This document shows, piece after piece, positions 32,281 through 40,797 of a stretch of DNA of 64,000 nt. Position numbers and translations under genes: made by a program. Within the stretch, counting starts at the first letter, position 1. Each line of letters opens with the position of its first letter. This stretch comes from JAEYOM01 sp036260935 (lineage in GTDB: Bacteria > Bacillota > Clostridia > Acetivibrionales > DTU013), in contig DATALQ010000004.1 in NCBI GenBank assembly GCA_036260935.1, positions 60,460 through 124,459 of the forward strand, in the 5' to 3' direction. The notes below the pieces were generated by a model that had not been told where the DNA came from, ran no database searches, and worked only from the letters and a program-made list of their open reading frames with translations.

Positions 32281-33639
32281 TTGAGAATAAATTTGAAAAC
32301 AAATATATGGATCATATACCTCAGGTGGATACTGCTTGCCCTGTTTGCAGTACTGGTAACCATAGCATCCTATCTGCATATTGCCAATGGGGGAGGAAAA
32401 TCTCCTTCGATTCATGCGCTATGTCCCTTCGGCGGTCTCGAAAGCCTTTACCAGCTATTCACTGCGGGCAGCTTTGTCAGTAAGATATTCGCCGGTACTC
32501 TGATCCTCTTTCTTATCACGTTGGTAGTTGCAATCCTGTTCCGTCGGAGCTTTTGCGGATTGATCTGCCCGTTTGGAGCAATACAGGAGTTTTTTGCAAA
32601 GATCGGGCAAAAGGTTTTCCGAAAAAGGCTTGTGATGCCGGTAAAGGTTGACAGACCTTTAAGGTATCTTAAGTATGTCATCCTCATTGTGACAGTATTC
32701 TATGCATGGAAAACGGCGGGACTCTGGATGTCCCCCTATGATCCATGGTCGGCTTATGCGCATTTGCCGGAAGGGTTGGAAAGTGTCTGGAGTGAATCGG
32801 CAGTCGGCCTGATCCTTTTGGGCGTGACCATGATCGGGTCAATTTTGTATGATCGGTTTTTCTGCAAGTATTTATGCCCGATGGGAGCTCTATACGGGAT
32901 CATCGGCAAGCTTAGTCCGACAAAGGTTAGCAGGGATCAGAACCTCTGCATCGATTGCGGAAAGTGCAACAGAGTCTGCCCTATGAATCTGGACGTTCAA
33001 CACAGCCAGGAGGTAAAAAGCGCCGAATGTATCAATTGTCAGGCCTGTGTTTTCAACTGCCCCAAAACAGGAGCACTGAAGACGAGTTTCGGGAAGAAGG
33101 CAATAAAACCTCTTGTGGTAATGAGTGCGGTAATGGCGGTATTCTTTGGTTCCATTTTTGCATTCCAGGCGGCGGGGCTGTATCAATTGATACCCGCAAA
33201 GCTTGCAAGCGGAGAATTTATCTCCATGGATGAAGTTAAGGGCTATATGACGATAAAGGATGCCTCTGCTGCAACCAACTGCGAAATAGACGAGTTTTAT
33301 AAGTTATATGGGATTCCGGAAAACGTACCTTCAGATACCATGATGAAAGATATAAGCAAACTTATACCGGATTATGATCTGGACCAGACTAAGGAAGCGC
33401 TTGGCGGAGAAGGCGGTTCCGGTGCGGAAATTGACAAAGCAGAGACTGTTCTCAATATCGATGCCGTGAAAGGTAAAATGACCATTAACGACGCAGCCGC
33501 AGCGGTAGGTGTCAGTCTGAAGGAGTTTTACAGTATATTTGAAATACCGGGAAGTGTTCCGTCCAATACCTATATGAAGGATATCGGGAATTCGGTTCCC
33601 GGATACAGCTTCAGCGAGAGAAAGGAATCGTTGAAATAA
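32281..33639 (+). CDS. Membrane polyferredoxin (NapH/NosR-CcoG-like) with two C-terminal repeats
   Basis: 452 residues from TTG at 32281 (GGGGGACTGAAA). Five to six membrane helices carry CPFGGLE, SFCGLICPFGA and KYLCPMGALYG cysteine motifs on loops, followed by two 4Fe-4S binding motifs, CIDCGKCNRVCP and CINCQACVFNCP. This is the NapH/MauN-like membrane iron-sulphur family that moves electrons across or along the membrane. After a final helix come two copies of a roughly 59-residue unit (about 316-374 and 393-452), both with MTIxDAxAA, EFY, IP, VPSxTxMKDI and P-Y. Electron donor and acceptor are unknown. Near system 2, but behind a terminator. Confidence 0.88.
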   Translation: MRINLKTNIWIIYLRWILLALFAVLVTIASYLHIANGGGKSPSIHALCPFGGLESLYQLFTAGSFVSKIFAGTLILFLITLVVAILFRRSFCGLICPFGAIQEFFAKIGQKVFRKRLVMPVKVDRPLRYLKYVILIVTVFYAWKTAGLWMSPYDPWSAYAHLPEGLESVWSESAVGLILLGVTMIGSILYDRFFCKYLCPMGALYGIIGKLSPTKVSRDQNLCIDCGKCNRVCPMNLDVQHSQEVKSAECINCQACVFNCPKTGALKTSFGKKAIKPLVVMSAVMAVFFGSIFAFQAAGLYQLIPAKLASGEFISMDEVKGYMTIKDASAATNCEIDEFYKLYGIPENVPSDTMMKDISKLIPDYDLDQTKEALGGEGGSGAEIDKAETVLNIDAVKGKMTINDAAAAVGVSLKEFYSIFEIPGSVPSNTYMKDIGNSVPGYSFSERKESLK

Positions 33640-33660
33640 CCGGATGGGAAGCAATTGCTG

Positions 33661-33750
33661 CATAACGCTCATGCGAAGCTCCAGATCCCCGGCCCATGGG
33701 AAAGCGCCCGCGCTCATCAGTTCATCCCTGTGTAACCATGGATAACCTCT
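33661..33750 (-). pseudogene. Fragment of an asnB-like gene
   Basis: About 90 bp match 36982-37072 inside asnB with roughly 85-90% identity and in the same orientation; in protein terms it reads SAGAFPWAGDLELRMSVM against NAGAFPWARDLGLRMSVM. The similarity fades to each side and the frame is broken. It is a relic of a second copy or of a partial duplication. Confidence 0.8.
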
Positions 33751-33754
33751 ACCA

Positions 33755-33914
33755 TGGAAATATGCTCCAAATGATGTTTACTTAGCATATAAGCAGATGC
33801 TACAATAAAACTAGCTGTCACTAGCCTGAACAGCCTTCAAGCTATATGACAGCTAAAGGCCGCAGTTAAACACCCCGATAAAATATTTTACGCATAAGGG
33901 AGAAAGCGGATTAT
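33755..33914 (+). other. Leader region of the beta-mannosidase gene
   Basis: Holds an 8-bp inverted repeat AGCTGTCA / TGACAGCT about 25 bp apart (33811-33860 region), and an AAGGGAG ribosome binding site just before the next gene. The repeat could be an operator for a sugar-responsive regulator; not proven. Confidence 0.35.
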
Positions 33915-36326
33915 ATGCATCGATTACTTTTAAACGGCACATGGAGGATGGGCGATTCAAGCGGAAACGTATATGAAGGAACTGTTCCAGGCTCTGTTTA
34001 TTCATTTTTGTTGAAAAACGGGGCAATGAAGGATCCCCACTATAGAGACAATGAGCTTGATGCTCTCAAGCTGATGGACGGCGACTTTACATATACAAGG
34101 TTTTTTGATTTGCCTGATGAGCTTGGGAAATGCCAAAAGGTATTGCTTCGCTGTGACGGGCTTGATACCATCTGTGAAATTTACCTGAATGGAAGCCTTG
34201 CAGGGAATACGTACAACATGCATCGTATCTGGGAGTTCGATATAACTGCCTTTTTGAGGGAAAAGGAGAATGAGCTTAAGATAATAATACGATCCCCTGT
34301 GAAATATATAAGATCTAAACAGGAAAAGGACTTCATCGGAGGTGACTACCATGCAATGAACGGTTTTCCTCATATCAGAAAGGCACATTGCATGTTTGGC
34401 TGGGATTGGGGTCCAAGGCTTCCGGATGCCGGCATCTGGAGGGATATCAGCCTTAAAGGCGTTGATTCCTCAAGGATTGAGGATATACATATCATTCAGC
34501 ATCATGAGGATGGACATGTTTTTTTGACGGTAAACGTCAAACAGTCACAGTCTGCCGAAGTACAGATAACTGTCACGGGACCGGAGGGGCATGAGGACCG
34601 GTTGCATAACGGAATAACAAATGAGATTGAAAAGCCAAGGCTCTGGTGGCCAAATGGCTATGGTAAACAGCCGCTTTATACGGTTAAGGTTGAGCTTCTG
34701 GAAAATGGCCTCGTTGTAGATACCGGTACCAAACGCATTGGTTTGCGTACCATGACGGTTGTGAGAGAAAAGGATGAATGGGGTGAAAGCTTTGCACAAT
34801 GTGTAAACGGTACCCTGATGTTTGCCATGGGTGCGGACTATATCCCTGAGGATAACATACTGTCGCGTATTACGCCGGAGAGGACCCGCAGGCTGTTGGA
34901 GCAGTGCACGGCAGCTAATTTCAATTCTGTCCGGGTATGGGGAGGCGGGTATTATCCGGACGATTTCTTTTATGATATATGCGACGAACTGGGGCTTGTA
35001 GTATGGCAGGACTTTATGTTTGCCTGCGCCAATTACCGCCTTACCCCGGATTTTGAAAAAAATATTCGGGCGGAATTTATCGATAATGTAAGAAGACTCC
35101 GCCACCACGCATCATTGGGGCTCTGGTGCGGTAACAATGAGATGGAATTGTTCCAGGCTCAAAAAGAATATCAGGGTAATGAAAAAACTCAGTCGGACTA
35201 TATCCGCATGTTTGAACATATCATTCCCGAGGTGCTTGAGTGTTATGACCCTGCAACCTTCTACTGGCCGGCATCTCCCAGCTCCGGCGGCGGCTTCGAC
35301 GACCCCAACGACTTTAACAGGGGGGATGTCCATTACTGGGAGGTCTGGCATGGGGGAGTACCTTTTGCCGAGTATCGGAAATACTATTTCAGGTATGCTT
35401 CCGAGTTTGGATTTCAGTCCTTCCCGCCTGTGAAAACGATTGAAAGCTTTACCCTGCCTGAGGACAGGAATATTTTCTCCCGTGTGATGGAAATGCACCA
35501 GCGAAACGAGGGTGCCAACGGAAAAATAATGAATTATCTCTCGCAAACCTTCCTGTATCCCGGAAGCCTCGACACGCTCATTTATGCATCGCAGCTGCTG
35601 CAGGCCGAAGCCATGCGCTGCGGTGTAGAGCACTGGCGCCGAAACCGGGGCCGCTGCATGGGCGCGATTTACTGGCAGCTCAACGATATCTGGCCTGTGG
35701 CTTCCTGGGCTTCAATAGACTATTACGGCAGGTGGAAAGCACTGCATTATTATGCAAAGCGCTTTTTCGCTCCGGTGATGCTGTCCTGCTGCGAAACAGG
35801 AGAGACTGCAAACAGAGTCTCAGTTGTGATGGAACCCTCCGCTGTGGAAACCTCTGCTCATCTATGCCTGGCAAATGAAACGCCGGGTGACATAACAGGT
35901 ACAATAAAATGGTATTTGAGGGATTCCTATGCGCAGATACTGGAATCAGGCAGTATTGAGATGTCCGTCCCGAGGCTTTCAAGCAAGTGGTGTGACAAGC
36001 TTGATTTTAATAGTACGGATTTTTTGAACAACTATTTTAGCTATGAATTCATTTCGGAAGGCGATTGCATATCAAGCGGGACAGTTCTGTTTACGGCACC
36101 CAAGCATTTCCGCTTTGCCGATCCCTGCCTTTCCTATGAGATCCGGGAGAATAATATCACTGTACATGCAAAGACCTATGCAAAAAGTGTGGAAATCAGC
36201 TCCCCTGACTGTGAACTTTTGCTTAGTGACAACTATTTTGATATGAACAGTGGAAGCCATACTGTAGAGATACTGGAAGGCAGCCCGGAAACCTTAAGGC
36301 TTCGCTCTGTGTTTGACATCAGGTGA
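33915..36326 (+). CDS. Glycoside hydrolase family 2 beta-mannosidase
   Basis: 803 residues, no signal peptide, so cytoplasmic. Order: sugar-binding jelly roll (1-180, WDWGPRLPDAGIWRDISL typical of beta-mannosidases), Ig-like domain (180-280), TIM barrel (290-600) and C-terminal beta domains. The acid/base is E409 in CGNNEM and the nucleophile E497 in SEFGFQS. It would split terminal beta-mannose from oligosaccharides such as those released from mannan. Ribosome binding site is AAGGGAG. There is no transporter beside it; the opposite-facing gene is asnB. Confidence 0.94.
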   Translation: MHRLLLNGTWRMGDSSGNVYEGTVPGSVYSFLLKNGAMKDPHYRDNELDALKLMDGDFTYTRFFDLPDELGKCQKVLLRCDGLDTICEIYLNGSLAGNTYNMHRIWEFDITAFLREKENELKIIIRSPVKYIRSKQEKDFIGGDYHAMNGFPHIRKAHCMFGWDWGPRLPDAGIWRDISLKGVDSSRIEDIHIIQHHEDGHVFLTVNVKQSQSAEVQITVTGPEGHEDRLHNGITNEIEKPRLWWPNGYGKQPLYTVKVELLENGLVVDTGTKRIGLRTMTVVREKDEWGESFAQCVNGTLMFAMGADYIPEDNILSRITPERTRRLLEQCTAANFNSVRVWGGGYYPDDFFYDICDELGLVVWQDFMFACANYRLTPDFEKNIRAEFIDNVRRLRHHASLGLWCGNNEMELFQAQKEYQGNEKTQSDYIRMFEHIIPEVLECYDPATFYWPASPSSGGGFDDPNDFNRGDVHYWEVWHGGVPFAEYRKYYFRYASEFGFQSFPPVKTIESFTLPEDRNIFSRVMEMHQRNEGANGKIMNYLSQTFLYPGSLDTLIYASQLLQAEAMRCGVEHWRRNRGRCMGAIYWQLNDIWPVASWASIDYYGRWKALHYYAKRFFAPVMLSCCETGETANRVSVVMEPSAVETSAHLCLANETPGDITGTIKWYLRDSYAQILESGSIEMSVPRLSSKWCDKLDFNSTDFLNNYFSYEFISEGDCISSGTVLFTAPKHFRFADPCLSYEIRENNITVHAKTYAKSVEISSPDCELLLSDNYFDMNSGSHTVEILEGSPETLRLRSVFDIR

Positions 36327-36335
36327 AAGGTATTT

Positions 36336-36369
36336 ACAACTATCCTCCGGCTAGCCAGAGGATAGTTGT
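36336..36369. terminator. Bidirectional hairpin between convergent genes
   Basis: ACAACTATCCTC and GAGGATAGTTGT form a perfect 12-bp stem with a 10-nt loop between the convergent mannosidase and asnB genes. T/A tracts are weak, but the position fits a shared terminator. Confidence 0.65.
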
Positions 36370-36381
36370 ATGTGGAACGTT

Positions 36382-38226
36382 TCAAGTAACCACCGATATC
36401 CCATATTTCCTCAGCCAGTGATCAACCTGTAACAGGTACGCGTACAACTGCGGCAGCGCCATGAGCTGTCCGAACCACGGCTTGCCGAGGTCTGAGTCTC
36501 CCGATACAAGCTTTAAAATGTACTTTCTGTCGATGAGCGGTATTATCGGGGAGCTTGAATCATACAGTATGTCGAGTAATTTATCCTTCACAGCTGCTTC
36601 GTATGCCGGGTTGTGCGTCTTTGGGTACGGGCTCTTCTTGCGATACAGCACATCGTCAGGCAGTACTCCTTCGAGCGCTTTCCTGAGCAATCCCTTTTCT
36701 CTGCCACCAAGCATTTTCATCTCCCACGGAATATTCCAGACATACTGCACCAGCCTATAGTCGCAATACGGGACCCTGACCTCGAGTCCGTGCGCCATGC
36801 TCATCCTGTCCTTCCTGTCGAGTAGGGTCTGCATGAACCAGACGAAATTCAGGTAGAAAATTTCACGTCTTCTCTTATCGATGGCATTTTCGCCCTTAAG
36901 CTGTGGAACCTTTGAAAGAGTTTCACTGTATCTTTGAGCTGCATACTCTTTGGGTCTGATTGCCTTTATCAGATCCTCGGACATAACGCTCATGCGAAGC
37001 CCCAGATCCCTGGCCCATGGGAAGGCGCCCGCGTTCATCAGTTCGTCCCTGTGAAACCAGGGGTAGCCTCCAAAGACCTCATCCGCACACTCTCCGGAGA
37101 GTGCCACCGTAGCACCTTTTTTTACTTCCCGGCAAAACAGCCAGAGAGATGAGTCTATATCGGCCATACCGGGTAAATCTCTTGCGTCGACGGCATAATC
37201 AAGCGCTTCAACGACCTGGTCGGTATCCACGGTTATGAAATGATGCTCCGAACCGCATACTTCCGTCATCCTCCTGACCCACGGAGCATCCGGATCAGGC
37301 TGGTAAAGGCTGGACTTGAAATACTTTTCGTTATCCTTGTAGTCGATGGAATATGTATTCAGCCTTCCTTTGCCATTCCTTTCAAAATATCGCGCTGCCA
37401 GCGCCGATATCGCACTGGAATCGAGTCCACCCGACATGAAGGTGCAGAGCGGTACATCAGAGACGAACTGTCTTTCTATCGAATCGAGCACGAGATCTCT
37501 GACCGTGCATATCGTTTTATCCAGACTGTCCTCGTGTTCGAAGCTCTGAAGTTTCCAATATCTGCGAATATTCAGTCCGTTGCTGTCAAATATCATACAG
37601 TGAGACGGCTTCAGTTCCGAAATACCTTTGAATACGCCTTTTCCAGGTGTTTTTGCCGGCCCGAGCGCAAACACCTCGGCAAGGCCTTCGATCCCGACTT
37701 CCGCCTTTATATAGGGATGTGCAAGCAATGCCTTGATCTCGGATGCAAAAATCAAATCGTCGCCTGTGTACGTATAAAACAGGGGCTTTACTCCAAAGTG
37801 GTCCCTGGCCAGGAAAAATCTTTGTTCCCGCTCGTCCCATATCCCAAAGGCAAAAATACCGTTCAAGCGTTCGACACATGCCGGACCCCAGCACATGTAT
37901 GAAATCAGCAGAACCTCCGTATCGCAGTTTGTTGTGAAAACATAACCCATGCCTTCGAGTTCCCTTTTAAGATCAGGGGAATTGTACAGCTCCCCGTTAT
38001 ATACAATCGAGTAATCGAAGCCGTCCCTTTGCCGCGTCATCGGCTGCAGGCCGCCTGCCGGGTCCATTACGGCCAAACGCTTGTGAGCAAGTAAAGCATG
38101 GGCCGAACTCCAAGTCCCTGAGGAGTCCGGCCCCCTTGCCGAAAGCTTTTCAGACATTGCTTCCACTGTTTTTATCTGATTATTTATATCCTCCTTCAAA
38201 TTTATCCATCCTGTTATCGCACACAT
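36382..38226 (-). CDS. asnB: Asparagine synthase (glutamine-hydrolysing)
   Basis: AsnB makes asparagine from aspartate, glutamine and ATP. ATG at 38226 follows AAGGAGG and gives MCAITGWIN, so the N-terminal nucleophile after Met removal is Cys; upstream codons in the frame are not used. The 614-residue product has the class II amidotransferase domain (1-200; KRLAVMD, YNGEL) and the synthetase domain with the PP-loop SGGLDSS and SGECADEVFGGYPWF. Length and domain order are standard. A relic of a second copy is located at 33661-33750. Confidence 0.95.
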   Translation of the reverse strand: MCAITGWINLKEDINNQIKTVEAMSEKLSARGPDSSGTWSSAHALLAHKRLAVMDPAGGLQPMTRQRDGFDYSIVYNGELYNSPDLKRELEGMGYVFTTNCDTEVLLISYMCWGPACVERLNGIFAFGIWDEREQRFFLARDHFGVKPLFYTYTGDDLIFASEIKALLAHPYIKAEVGIEGLAEVFALGPAKTPGKGVFKGISELKPSHCMIFDSNGLNIRRYWKLQSFEHEDSLDKTICTVRDLVLDSIERQFVSDVPLCTFMSGGLDSSAISALAARYFERNGKGRLNTYSIDYKDNEKYFKSSLYQPDPDAPWVRRMTEVCGSEHHFITVDTDQVVEALDYAVDARDLPGMADIDSSLWLFCREVKKGATVALSGECADEVFGGYPWFHRDELMNAGAFPWARDLGLRMSVMSEDLIKAIRPKEYAAQRYSETLSKVPQLKGENAIDKRRREIFYLNFVWFMQTLLDRKDRMSMAHGLEVRVPYCDYRLVQYVWNIPWEMKMLGGREKGLLRKALEGVLPDDVLYRKKSPYPKTHNPAYEAAVKDKLLDILYDSSSPIIPLIDRKYILKLVSGDSDLGKPWFGQLMALPQLYAYLLQVDHWLRKYGISVVT

Positions 38227-38372
38227 AATGCCTCCTTGTCGGTATACCCCCATTGCCATACCTGTCGTAACTCATATAACCAATATATGATGATGCGGTT
38301 CCGTTTGGCATATCCTGCGTGCCTTTCAAATAATATAGTACAGGATGTTTTTTGTGCATTTTGGGGTCTGAA

Positions 38373-39143
38373 ATGAAGCTTTATATTTTAAATCGCCGCA
38401 GGCTGCTGCTGTATATTTTGATACTGCTGCTTTCCGTATTTGCAATTTACTCTCTAATACCGCCCGGGGCCGGAGTGATGAAGGTATTTGCCGCAGAGAA
38501 GGATCTGCCCATTTATTCCGTGGAAACGCCCGACAAGGCCGTATCGATTACCTTCGACTGCGCATGGGAGGCGAATGACATACCCGACATCCTGCAAACG
38601 CTCAGGGAGGCCGGGGTCAGGGCGAGCTTCTTTGTGGTGGGACAATGGGCGGAAAAGAACCCTGATATGATAAAGTTGATGGCTGAAGAAGGCCACGACG
38701 TTGCAAACCATTCGTATTCCCATTTCAGGATGGGAAGTCTGGACCGGGCGACTGCAAGCAGAGAAATCAAACAATGCGGGGACCTTTTGACAGGACTCAC
38801 TGGCGAGACCTGCGACCTTTTCAGGGCGCCTTACGGTGATTATAACAACTCTGTGCTTTCAGAAGCCGGAAAGCTCGGATATTATACGATACAGTGGGAT
38901 GTGGATTCACTCGACTGGAAACCCGGAATAAGCAGGGAGGAGATAATGCAGAGGGTACGGGCGAAGGTTGGGCCGGGTTCGATATTGCTATTTCACAATG
39001 ACACACCGCATACGTCGAAAATGCTTGCCGATGTTATTTCGGAGCTGAAGGGAAGGGGTTACTCCTTTAAACCCGTTTCCGAACTTATCATTCGAAAAAA
39101 CTACAATATAGATCATACCGGGCGTCAGAAAAACAACACATAA
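38373..39143 (+). CDS. Polysaccharide deacetylase (NodB fold, PdaB-like)
   Basis: 256 residues from the ATG at 38373; GGGG lies upstream. A signal-anchor helix (about 12-32) precedes a NodB domain. Motif 1 is ITFDCAWEAND (catalytic Asp plus metal Asp), motif 2 is HDVANHSYSH (metal His pair), motif 3 RAPYGDYN, then WDVDSLDWK and LFHND. It removes acetyl groups from peptidoglycan or a related glycan outside the membrane; PdaB in Bacillus is needed for spore stability. The FDCAWE variant is typical of the PdaB subgroup. Confidence 0.92.
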   Translation: MKLYILNRRRLLLYILILLLSVFAIYSLIPPGAGVMKVFAAEKDLPIYSVETPDKAVSITFDCAWEANDIPDILQTLREAGVRASFFVVGQWAEKNPDMIKLMAEEGHDVANHSYSHFRMGSLDRATASREIKQCGDLLTGLTGETCDLFRAPYGDYNNSVLSEAGKLGYYTIQWDVDSLDWKPGISREEIMQRVRAKVGPGSILLFHNDTPHTSKMLADVISELKGRGYSFKPVSELIIRKNYNIDHTGRQKNNT

Positions 39144-39199
39144 AATTCTATGAAAAGTAAATTATAAATCCATCCGATTCTATAAATGGGGTTGTTCAG

Positions 39200-39862
39200 A
39201 TGCTGATTGCAGGGATCCTCGGAAGTGAAGGCAAGTTGCAAACTGCCGGAATCATCAGTTCTATTCTTTCGTCGAAGGGTGAGAAGGTAAGCGTGCTCGA
39301 TTCCGCAACGCTGCTTGGAATGGACGGCAACCGGCTGAAGGCTTATATCAGCGAACTCGAAAAAAACAATGTGGACCTTCTGCTTCTGAAAACTGAATTA
39401 TCAGATATTGACAACTTCCTCTCCGAAGAAGTGAAATTCGACATATTGATTTATACCGATAAAGCCGATGACTCTGATATACCGGATGATAACGAGTACT
39501 CCAGGAAATTCGGGCAGATTTTTTCCCGTATGAACGAAAAGGGCATAGCCATAGTGAATGTGGATGACTGCGAGCTTATAAAGCTGCTGCAGGGCATGAA
39601 ATACAGATTCGTTACCTACGGCTTCAACACAAAAGCCAGCGTAACGACTTCAAGCATCGGCGATTCCGTATACAAGGACGGTTTTATATGCTGCCTGCAG
39701 AGGTCAATATCCGCACGGGACGGGAAGGTCGTTGAGCCCCAGGAGTACAAGCTTCACTTCGAAGGCGGCGAACTAGACAGCCATAACCTGCTGGCCGCAG
39801 CGTCGTTTGCCATAGTAAACGGTATAGATCTCAACAATCTCAATGAAAATCTTACAATGTGA
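39200..39862 (+). CDS. Mur-ligase-like protein lacking the ATP-binding loop
   Basis: 220 residues, soluble. The sequence resembles the middle of Mur ligases: an initial strand/helix (IAGILGSEGKLQTAGIISSIL) occupies the position of the ATP loop but has no GTxGKT motif; a central part GIAIVNVDDCELIKLL corresponds to the NxDD region, RFVTYGFN to the following strand, and HNLLAAASFAIVNGID to the terminal helix. The lack of the P-loop lysine suggests loss of ligase activity. Its length is about half that of MurE. The role is unknown; it sits between two envelope or DNA genes with its own ribosome binding region. Confidence 0.65.
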   Translation: MLIAGILGSEGKLQTAGIISSILSSKGEKVSVLDSATLLGMDGNRLKAYISELEKNNVDLLLLKTELSDIDNFLSEEVKFDILIYTDKADDSDIPDDNEYSRKFGQIFSRMNEKGIAIVNVDDCELIKLLQGMKYRFVTYGFNTKASVTTSSIGDSVYKDGFICCLQRSISARDGKVVEPQEYKLHFEGGELDSHNLLAAASFAIVNGIDLNNLNENLTM

Positions 39863-40041
39863 GCATTTATATTCCAAAATTTGATTTCAGGGATTTGCAA
39901 GCCGCAAATTATGTAATATAATATAAAATAGTAATTTGTATGAATAAGTTTCTTATTCTAAAACAGGCCATTCTCGAATAAACATACATTAGAAAAATGC
40001 ATCAATATACAGATGAACCTTGAGAGGAGAGTGGGGGTCGG

Positions 40042-40719
40042 ATGGTCGGTAACATTATAGAGAACAATATGGCGACTATTTCCGGTAAAGTGGTATCCAA
40101 CGTTGAATTCAGCCATGAGGTCTATGGCGAAGGTTTTTATTATTTTATGCTCGATGTTCCAAGGCTAAGCGAAAGCAGTGACAGGATTCCCGTCACGATT
40201 TCGGAAAGACTCGCCAGTAAGGACAAACTTGAGATCGGAACCGTTATCGAGGTTGAAGGTCAGTTCCGGTCCTATAACAGCTATAACAACGAAGGAAACC
40301 GACTGCTGCTCACCGTTTTTGCAAGAGATATCACTTTCCTCGAAGATGAGAAAAAGATCAAGAATCCAAATCAGATATATTTGAACGGTTTCATCTGTAA
40401 AAAGCCTATTTACAGGACAACGCCGTTCGGCAGGGAGATCACCGACATACTGCTCGCGGTAAACCGCCCGTATAATAAATCCGACTATATACCCTGTATT
40501 GCCTGGGGCAGAAACGCCAGATTTTCCGAAAGACTGGCAGTTGGGGACAATATCAAGGTATGGGGCAGGATTCAGAGCAGGACCTACCAGAAAAAGCTGG
40601 AATCCGGCGATGTGCTTACAAAGGTTGCTTATGAGGTGTCCGTTTCAAAGATGGAGATCTCGGGGCATGAGCAGGAAAACGAGGACGCCGGTGAGGAAAA
40701 CCAGCCGGGAGAAGAATAG
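40042..40719 (+). CDS. Single-stranded DNA-binding (SSB-like) protein with two OB folds
   Basis: 225 residues. Two OB-fold stretches are apparent: about 8-105 (ATISGKVVSN ... YYFMLDVPRLSESSDRIPV ... LEIGTVIEVEGQFRSY) and about 112-205 (NQIYLNGFICKKPIYR ... ILLAVNRPYNKSDYIPCIAWGRNARF ... VGDNIKVWGRIQSR). The second half is SSB-type. The tail is acidic (EENQPGEE) but lacks the DDDIPF-like end of housekeeping SSB. Probably a secondary SSB-like protein as found in Clostridia. GAGAGGAGAGTGGG is upstream. Confidence 0.8.
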   Translation: MVGNIIENNMATISGKVVSNVEFSHEVYGEGFYYFMLDVPRLSESSDRIPVTISERLASKDKLEIGTVIEVEGQFRSYNSYNNEGNRLLLTVFARDITFLEDEKKIKNPNQIYLNGFICKKPIYRTTPFGREITDILLAVNRPYNKSDYIPCIAWGRNARFSERLAVGDNIKVWGRIQSRTYQKKLESGDVLTKVAYEVSVSKMEISGHEQENEDAGEENQPGEE

Positions 40720-40729
40720 GGGAGTAAGT

Positions 40730-40772
40730 AAAGCCGGGAGTGCCAAGGTTCAAGCAGGCCCCGGCTTTTTTG
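40730..40772 (+). terminator. Intrinsic terminator
   Basis: AAAGCCGGG and CCCGGCTTT form a stem with a 20-nt loop and a TTTTTT run. Ends the SSB-like gene and faces the convergent lipoprotein gene. Confidence 0.8.
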
Positions 40773-40797
40773 ATTGATTGAAGCTTTTTCTGCATTT

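Noticed and set aside
31125..32363. 412-codon minus-strand open frame opposite the kinase and DUF2680 genes
   Set aside because: It covers the ATPase domain of the kinase and the DUF2680 gene, both with clear motifs, and its translation is compositionally odd (Ser, His, Cys-rich).
40042..40719. Housekeeping single-stranded DNA-binding protein Ssb
   Set aside because: It has two OB-like halves and lacks the acidic DDDIPF-type end used for partner binding, and it is not between rpsF and rpsR.
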